A stretch of 64,000 nt of DNA from G965207335 sp965222825 (GTDB lineage: Bacteria; Pseudomonadota; Gammaproteobacteria; PS1; Pseudothioglobaceae), in contig OZ244964.1 in NCBI GenBank assembly GCA_965222825.1, positions 1,453,710-1,517,709 of the forward strand, written 5' to 3'. A program made the position numbers and the translations under genes. How positions within the stretch are numbered: position 1 is the first letter of the stretch; every line of letters begins with the position of its first letter. The notes beneath the pieces are model-generated. The model was not told where the DNA came from and ran no database searches. It worked only from the letters and a program-made list of their open reading frames with translations. Shown here one piece after another: positions 59,460-64,000 of this stretch.

Positions 59460-59570
59460 TATAATAAAATCTTAGAAGTTTGTTTATTCTTTCAAAATAA
59501 ACGCAACACCAAGCGATGAGTTTGGTGTTAATAGTCCGTTAGGAAGTTTATGTCCTAACGGATGTGCTTC
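59460..59570 (+). promoter_or_regulatory. Promoter -10 and leader L17 (CGATGAG hairpin + P3)
   Basis: TATAAT (59460-65), then a 9-bp hairpin AACACCAAG-CGATGAG-TTTGGTGTT (59505-29). P3 is TCCGTTAGG/CCTAACGGA (59535-43/59554-62), and GAAG (59543-46) can pair with CTTC (59567-70). It is the shortest member of the full-length class. Confidence 0.62.
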
Positions 59571-59607
59571 TTAATGAATTTTACAATTTATAAAGGAGTA
59601 AAAAAAA

Positions 59608-60096
59608 ATGAGACAAGAAACTAATATGAAACAAGTTGCCAATACATCTGTAGTTATGTTTGATACTTTAGCTTATGTTAGACATCTAAGAAATGCTGGT
59701 ATTAGCGATAAAGAATCAGAAGCACACGCAGAAGCACTAACTGATGCTTTTAGAGGTGCTATTGTAACTAAGGATGTATTGCAAGGCGAGTTACTAATAT
59801 GTCGTGATGAACTCAAGGCTGAAATACAAGAGCTTAGGACTGAGCTTAAGGCTGAAATACAAGAGCTTAGGACTGAGTTTAAGGCTGAAATACAAGAGCT
59901 TAGGACTGAGCTTAAGGCTGAAATACAAGAGCTTAGGACTGAGTTTAAGGCTGAAATACAAGAGCTTAGGACTGAGCTTAAGGCTGAAATACAAGAGTTT
60001 AGGACTGAGCTTTATAAAAATGGTGTAATTGCTTTATTTGCAATGTCAACCTTTATTATTACTACTTTGGGTGGATTAATGTTATACCTAAATTAA
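59608..60096 (+). CDS. Repeat-containing coiled-coil membrane protein (DUF1640-like), paralog 6
   Basis: A 162-residue protein: N-terminal DTLAYVRHLRNAGISDKESEAHAEALTDAFRGAIVTKDVL, then six 11-residue ELKAEIQELRT/EFKAEIQELRT repeats forming an unbroken coiled-coil (residues about 69-134), then a C-terminal transmembrane helix (ALFAMSTFIITTLGGLMLYL). RBS AAAGGAG. Same layout as the shorter paralogs but with an expanded stalk; repeat number could vary between strains. Confidence 0.78.
   Translation: MRQETNMKQVANTSVVMFDTLAYVRHLRNAGISDKESEAHAEALTDAFRGAIVTKDVLQGELLICRDELKAEIQELRTELKAEIQELRTEFKAEIQELRTELKAEIQELRTEFKAEIQELRTELKAEIQEFRTELYKNGVIALFAMSTFIITTLGGLMLYLN
59812..60009 (+). repeat. 33-bp tandem repeat, six units (66-bp higher-order unit)
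   Basis: The unit reads CTTAAGGCTGAAATACAAGA plus GCTTAGGACTGAG. Alternate units begin CTT or TTT (Leu/Phe), giving a 66-bp super-repeat. In frame throughout, encoding the coiled-coil of the gene at 59608. Confidence 0.9.
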
Positions 60097-60120
60097 AGTA
60101 ATAATAATTTTTTATCTCAT

Positions 60121-60150
60121 CTAAGGGCCACTTTTGTGGCTCTTAGTTTT
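60121..60150 (+). terminator. Terminator before integrase
   Basis: CTAAGGGCCAC/GTGGCTCTTAG stem with TTTT loop and T run, between the coiled-coil gene and the integrase. Confidence 0.85.
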
Positions 60151-60166
60151 ATAAAAAAAGGCTAAT

Positions 60167-61069
60167 ATGAAGCAAAAAGCAACACAAAATATAAAACTAA
60201 ATAAATTATTTAAAATATATAAACAAGAAAGGTTATTAGCAAAATCAACAATTAAAAATTATAATGCATTATTATCTATTTTTGTAAAAGATACTAAATG
60301 TAAGGATACTTCAATTTCTCATGAGAATATAATAAAATGGAGGGATCTTGTTTTATCTCGTGCAACTAATAGCACTTATAACACTTATCTAAGGCAATTA
60401 AAGGCATTATTTAATTTTGCACTAGAAAATAACATAATCTCTTGTAATCAGTTTAAAAAAATACAAACAATACCAGTTTATAAAACCTATAAAAAAACTA
60501 TATCTACAGAAGATTTGCAATCCATATTTAATGAATTAGATAATAATAATAATTATAACTATTGGTTTTGGAAAGTTGCAGTAGATACGCTATACTATAC
60601 TGCTATGAGGAGAAAACAAATTGTAACCCTATGCTGGGACGATGTAAATTGGGATAAACAAATTTTTAAAATGTCAGTTAAGGGTTCTAAGACAAAAAGA
60701 GAATATTACATTCCTTTTAATCATAAAATTCATAATGGATTAGTATTACTACGCAATAAAACAATGGAAATCAATAAAATATGTCCTATTGATCAAGTAT
60801 TTAATATTACTATATTTAATAAAAAATATAAAAAAAATAAAATGACTTGCAATCACATATCTGACTTTCTAAGATATTTATCAAGAAAATTAAATATTAA
60901 AATATCAACACATCGTTTTAGACATACAGCAGCAACCAAAGCTGCTAATATAAAAGATGTTAATATTAAAACTGTTCAGAACTTTTTAGGGCATACAAAT
61001 ATAACAACTACACTAGGTTATATACATCCTAGTATTGATGATATAAAAAAATTACAAAATAAATTGTAA
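60167..61069 (+). CDS. int: Tyrosine recombinase (ICE integrase)
   Basis: A 300-residue site-specific recombinase: N-terminal SAM-like core-binding domain (about 10-95) and catalytic domain with Arg148/149 in AMRRKQI, Lys near 172 (VKGSKTKRE), HxxR as THRFRHT (249-253), LGHTNITTTLGY with His276 and Tyr285. It resembles short phage/ICE integrases. A truncated tRNA-Thr 5' half lies 37 bp downstream on the opposite strand, consistent with tRNA-targeted integration. Confidence 0.92.
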   Translation: MKQKATQNIKLNKLFKIYKQERLLAKSTIKNYNALLSIFVKDTKCKDTSISHENIIKWRDLVLSRATNSTYNTYLRQLKALFNFALENNIISCNQFKKIQTIPVYKTYKKTISTEDLQSIFNELDNNNNYNYWFWKVAVDTLYYTAMRRKQIVTLCWDDVNWDKQIFKMSVKGSKTKREYYIPFNHKIHNGLVLLRNKTMEINKICPIDQVFNITIFNKKYKKNKMTCNHISDFLRYLSRKLNIKISTHRFRHTAATKAANIKDVNIKTVQNFLGHTNITTTLGYIHPSIDDIKKLQNKL

Positions 61070-61106
61070 TTGGTATTTTTTTGTGGTAAAATGCACAAGT
61101 TAGGTG

Positions 61107-61147
61107 TTATTACAAATCAGTTGCACTACCAACTGTGCTATGTCGGC
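61107..61147 (-). pseudogene. Truncated tRNA-Thr(UGU)-like 5' half
   Basis: The minus strand reads GCCGACA, TA, a D-arm GCAC-AGTTGGTA-GTGC, then ACTGA-TTTGTAA as anticodon stem 5' arm and loop with anticodon TGT. After TTTGTAAT the 3' arm is lost. A TATAAT lies just upstream on the same strand (61157-61162). It is probably an attachment-site junction within the anticodon loop. Confidence 0.7.
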
Positions 61148-61192
61148 AAAGGGGACATTATACAATAAAGTTGGTTGTTTGATTTGTAATAA
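61107..61192. repeat. 13-bp inverted repeat, candidate att core sequences
   Basis: TTATTACAAATCA (61107-19) and its exact reverse complement TGATTTGTAATAA (61180-92). The first is the tRNA anticodon-loop end; the second forms the 5' end of the parA frame. Confidence 0.6.
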
Positions 61193-61966
61193 TAGCAATT
61201 ATATCAACAAAAGGCGGGGTTGGTAAAACAATATTAACTGCAAACCTAGCGGGCTATTTATCTAGCATAGGCAAGTATGTGCTAATGGTTGATGCAGACC
61301 CTCAGCCGTCTTTTAGTTCTTGCTATCAAATAACTCAGCAATCTAAGAATAGCTTAGTAGAAATACTATACAGTCCAAAAGATATTAATCGGTGTATAAG
61401 CAAAACTACGGTTTGTGATTTAATTTATTCTAATGATAATAACAATGAACTACAACACTGGTTATTAAGACAAAATGATAAATTAAGACTAAAAACAGCA
61501 TTATTAAATTTAGTTAAAAAATACGATTTTATTTTCATAGACACGCAGGGTACTAAAGGAATACTACAAGACAGTTCTATATTAGCAGCTGATATTTTAT
61601 TATCGCCAGTTTTACCCAAACTTGCTACTATAAAAGAATTTTATCGTGGCACTTTACCTATGTTATCACAATTAAGTAGCACTAACAAATTAGCACAATT
61701 ATTTGGCATTATTTATAAACAGGATAGAACAAATGACGCAAAACACCTTATTAAATTAATAAATAATGAAGATGGGCAGAATTACACAGTACTAAAGACC
61801 ATTATACCACAATCAGTAGTATTTAAAGAATCAGCAACAAATCAAGTACTTGTTGTTTTGTTTACTAAAAGCAATAAAAAACAACAAGCAAAAGCAAAAA
61901 AAAAAAAAAAAAAAAAGCATACAAGCAATCAAAGATATAACACAAGAATTAAATTTAATAGCATAA
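61186..61966 (+). pseudogene. parA: ParA/Soj ATPase gene with no normal start and an A21 frameshift
   Basis: The frame opens after a stop at 61180 and reads V-IIAIISTKGGVGKTILTANLAGYLSS, the ParA Walker A with the family N-terminus, but the first codon is GTA rather than ATG/GTG; the first in-frame ATG (61279) would delete the Walker A. Later motifs MVDADPQP and FIFIDTQGTKG are present. At 61896-61916 a run of 21 As shifts the frame. With 20 As it would end SIQAIKDITQELNLIA at the stop 61964-66; as printed it runs on to 61992. Either decayed or a slippage/sequence artefact. ParA is normally an ICE end gene. Confidence 0.75.
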
Positions 61967-61969
61967 AGG

Positions 61970-62565
61970 AGCAAATAATTATAATCCGTTAGTAGAAGGT
62001 GCTAATAGCAACATAGACTTAGGTTTAGGTGGCAGTTTAGATGTTGGTTATTCTTGCGGTAAGTTTGATATTAGACAGATATTTGCTAATACTTTGGATG
62101 ATTTTAAAAATGGTGTTTATGATGCTGTTAATGTAGTTACTCAATCTACTAATGCTACTATATCATTTTTACCAGCACTAGCACTTAAAAGAGCATTGCC
62201 TGCTATTTATGATATGTTCCAAGAATATAAACTAGATGCAAAAGGCAAAATAGACATAGCAACTCAGTCGTGTGAACAAATGGAAGCAGAAATAGTAGCG
62301 GGAAGTAACCCTGCACGCAGATTTTATGAGTGCAGCTAGGGCTCAAATATGGAAAGATAAAGCCGAAGCAGGAGGTAATATTATAAATGCTAAAAAGAAA
62401 GCATACGGCACAGACAGCAACCCCCACCTGAGGCAAGCAGTATTAACTCATATGGCAATCAAAAGGTGACAAACCATCATACACAAACCTATTAGCAATG
62501 CAATTGTATCAGGTTACAATTTTAGCATAGGTAATAGTAACTCAACTAATAATAGTGCTAGTGCC
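61970..62565 (+). pseudogene. Decayed partial duplicate of the TIGR03755 gene
   Basis: Translates to YNPLVEGANSNIDLGLGG..., LPALALKRALPA and CEQMEAEIVAG, closely matching residues about 50-200 of the intact gene at 56043, then frameshifts near 62310 and again near 62400-62460. It begins abruptly right after the parA frame with short GGAGC homology to the intact gene, and has no start codon of its own. Confidence 0.85.
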
Positions 62566-62570
62566 ACTAG

Positions 62571-62918
62571 CTATTTATTGCTGCCTCTTGTGCTGATGGA
62601 GAAACTATTCTAACAAATGCCAAAGAATTAAGAGTTAAAGAAAGTGATAGAATTAAGACTATGGCAGATGGCCTAGATATTCTAGGTATAAAGAATGAGG
62701 TTTTAGCAGATGGTATTATTATTCAAGGAGGAGAATTTAATAAGCCTAAGTGCCCAATAGATAGTTATGGCGACCACCGTATTGCTATGGCTTTTGCTAT
62801 TGCTAGTTTAAGATGCCAATATCCTATAAGAATTAATAATTGTGATAATGTCAAAACCTCATTTCCTAATTTTGTCCAATTAGCAAATAAAATGGGTATG
62901 GATATAAGAATTGTTTAA
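62571..62918 (+). pseudogene. aroA: 3' fragment of aroA (EPSP synthase)
   Basis: About 115 codons encode the C-terminal end of 3-phosphoshikimate 1-carboxyvinyltransferase: LFIAASCADGE, ELRVKESDRIKTMADGL, DSYGDHRIAMAFAIASLR and NVKTSFPNFVQLA. A stop (TAG, 62568-70) immediately precedes it and the N-terminal three quarters are missing. It marks chromosomal-type sequence or captured DNA at the edge of the element. Confidence 0.88.
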
Positions 62919-62922
62919 TAGT

Positions 62923-63276
62923 CTACGATGCAGAGCCTGCACTACCTATGGTGCTTGCACAAGACGCACTACCAAATGTGCTACCTATAGTGCTAGCAGT
63001 TGATGCACTACCTACTGAGCCAATAGAACTAATAGTTCCTGCTTCAACGCCACCAACATTTATATTTTCTAATTCATTGTCTAAATCTTCGTTTGGCATA
63101 ACCATATAAACTATATTATTTTTATTAGTTAATATTTTAATATCAACATTACTATCTATTGATAAACCTAGTTTATGCAAAGTATTATGCGGTGTATCCA
63201 TTAAACTTTTACGCAGTGCTTTATCTTTAAAAACCATTTTTATAATATTTTTATCATACTTTTTACTCTTATTCAT
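62923..63276 (-). CDS. NHLP-type RiPP precursor peptide A
   Basis: A 117-residue peptide. Leader about 1-76 has the nitrile-hydratase-leader (NHLP) pattern: an early D.(A/F)R..L...P...L..LGL.I motif, DIKILTNKNNIVYMVMP, and the cleavage-type ending LDNELENINVGG (Gly75-Gly76). The 41-residue core is almost only Gly, Ala, Ser, Thr, Val, Ile with one Cys (106), in SVGSAST-like repeats. Last gene of three on the minus strand; modification enzymes would lie beyond the window edge. Confidence 0.7.
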   Translation of the reverse strand: MNKSKKYDKNIIKMVFKDKALRKSLMDTPHNTLHKLGLSIDSNVDIKILTNKNNIVYMVMPNEDLDNELENINVGGVEAGTISSIGSVGSASTASTIGSTFGSASCASTIGSAGSAS

Positions 63277-63294
63277 AGTATATACTCAAAAATA

Positions 63295-63642
63295 TTAATT
63301 ATTATGCACCGAGCCAGAAGAGCCTATAGTGCCAGCACAAGACAAACTACTTGCTGATGAGCAAACGCTACTAAATGAGCCAACTGAACTTGCAGTGCCT
63401 GCAGTGCTTACTCCTAGCATCGCAGCATTTGTCATTTCTAAGTCATGATAGTTAAATGAATTATCTGACATAGTTATATAGATTAAGTCTTTACTATTTT
63501 CTAGTATTTTTATTGTTGTATCATCACTAACTTCATAGCCTAATTTTATTGCGTATAATTTAGGCTCACTTTTTAAACCTTGTCTAAAATCCTTATCGTG
63601 TAAATAATCTAATATTTTTTTGTTATCCAATTTATTGTCCAC
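63295..63642 (-). CDS. NHLP-type RiPP precursor peptide B
   Basis: A 115-residue paralog (GTG start): DNKKILDYLHDKDFRQGLKSEPKLYAIKLGYEV, IKILENSKDLIYITMSD, leader end DLEMTNAA in place of the Gly-Gly. The core (about 75-115) has Ser/Thr/Gly/Ala repeats with Cys94 and Cys102. It starts 7 bp after the upstream paralog stops and ends 18 bp before precursor A. Confidence 0.68.
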   Translation of the reverse strand: MDNKLDNKKILDYLHDKDFRQGLKSEPKLYAIKLGYEVSDDTTIKILENSKDLIYITMSDNSFNYHDLEMTNAAMLGVSTAGTASSVGSFSSVCSSASSLSCAGTIGSSGSVHNN

Positions 63643-63649
63643 TCTTTTT

Positions 63650-64000
63650 TTATACTAATGCTGAACCAGCTGTGCCTAATGAGCCTACAGAGCCTACAGA
63701 GCCAGCAGTTGATACAGGACAAGCAGAAGTGCTTGCACTACTAACCGAGCCTACTGAACCTACACTTCCTAGGGAAGAGGCCTTTACTGCAGCTTGTAAA
63801 TTTTCTAATTCTAATGATGACAGATTATTAGACTCTATAATAGGCATAATAAAATAAAATATTTTTTTTGTATTAACCTTAACAACCACTTTTACGCCAT
63901 CTAATTTAATTTTAAGTTGTTTTTTTAAAAAAGATTTTGGTTGTGCAAAAATATCTTTTCTATATTTAGGATTAGTCCACATATCTTGTATAATTTTATC
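63650..64000 (-). CDS. NHLP-type RiPP precursor peptide C, 5' end beyond window
   Basis: The frame stays open to the window edge (upstream of the internal ATG at 63982 it reads DKIIQD), so the leader starts outside. KIIQDMWTNPKYRKDIFAQPKSFLKKQL matches the leader start of A and B; then VKVNTKKIFYFIMP, LSSLELENLQAA, and a core of SVGSVGSVSSAST-type repeats with one Cys (ACPVS). First of three paralogous precursor genes in a minus-strand operon. Confidence 0.66.
   Translation of the reverse strand, partial: DKIIQDMWTNPKYRKDIFAQPKSFLKKQLKIKLDGVKVVVKVNTKKIFYFIMPIIESNNLSSLELENLQAAVKASSLGSVGSVGSVSSASTSACPVSTAGSVGSVGSLGTAGSALV

Noticed and set aside
59812..60009. Possible CRISPR array
   Set aside because: Units are directly contiguous, in frame and spacer-free; it is a coding tandem repeat.
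59794..60028. Long ORFs on both strands over the 33-bp repeat (repetitive YFSLKLSPKLL and LRLKYKSLGLS peptides)
   Set aside because: These are other-frame readings of the tandem repeat. Only the frame of 59608-60096 has an RBS, a family-like N-terminus and a membrane anchor.

Overview
The window is AT-rich (by eye roughly 30% GC) and is almost entirely one integrative and conjugative element (ICE) of the SPI-7 / PFGI-1 / ICEHin1056 class, which uses a GI-type (MPF-G) type IV secretion system and a MobH relaxase. Nearly every core family of that class is recognisable: TopB, a thin-pilus (pil) operon, SSB, the TIGR03744-03761 transfer proteins, TraI_2 relaxase, TraD, TraG, DUF3577, DUF3275, a DUF6094-type methyltransferase and a tyrosine integrase. 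The protein families and a 3' fragment of aroA point to a gammaproteobacterium. The strong AT bias would fit a reduced-genome or marine/symbiotic lineage such as sulfur-oxidising symbionts, but that is only a guess.

Layout. 1-4000: 3' end of topB, then phage-like cargo (DUF1643, a small membrane protein, a cytosine methyltransferase fused to a PP-loop/PAPS-reductase-like domain). 4300-13900: type IVb-like conjugative pilus genes with ssb embedded. 13950-18500: cargo (Xre regulator, MazEF, subtilisin-like lipoprotein, tail-collar secreted protein, small coiled-coil membrane proteins, orphan BrnA). 18600-27600: first half of the T4SS. 27680-30630: TIGR03761, an unknown gene and the relaxase. 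30640-42800: a run of separately expressed small genes and ICE maintenance genes (DUF3577, DUF6094, macro domain, DUF3275, SNF2-like helicase), almost all preceded by one structured 5' leader family. 43060-49230: TIGR03765, TraD, TIGR03747, HU, coiled-coil membrane protein, Xre, TIGR03759. 49440-54360: possible defence cargo (DruA-like gene, convergent with a two-gene operon of a Rossmann-like protein and a kinase-ATPase fusion). 54430-60100: a second copy of the leader plus two-micro-protein module, DUF2726 lipoprotein, TIGR03755, TraG, coiled-coil proteins. 60167-61070: integrase, then a truncated tRNA-Thr 5' half. 61186-62920: debris (parA without a normal start and with an A21 frameshift, a decayed TIGR03755 duplicate, an aroA 3' fragment). 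62923-64000: three paralogous NHLP-type RiPP precursor genes on the minus strand, running off the window edge.

Two regulatory layers stand out. (1) A palindrome of the form CACACC-N7-GATGTG lies 60-67 bp upstream of the start codons of six pilus/transfer or surface-protein transcription units, with a seventh copy upstream of a non-coding region. (2) At least 16 leaders share a hairpin whose loop pairs with a segment just 3' of it (an H-type pseudoknot). Loop and partner differ in sequence from copy to copy but stay complementary. Eight of them also carry an upstream junction with a conserved CGATGAG hairpin loop and a second covarying pseudoknot. I regard this leader family, the kinase-ATPase operon and the NHLP precursors as the most interesting contents.
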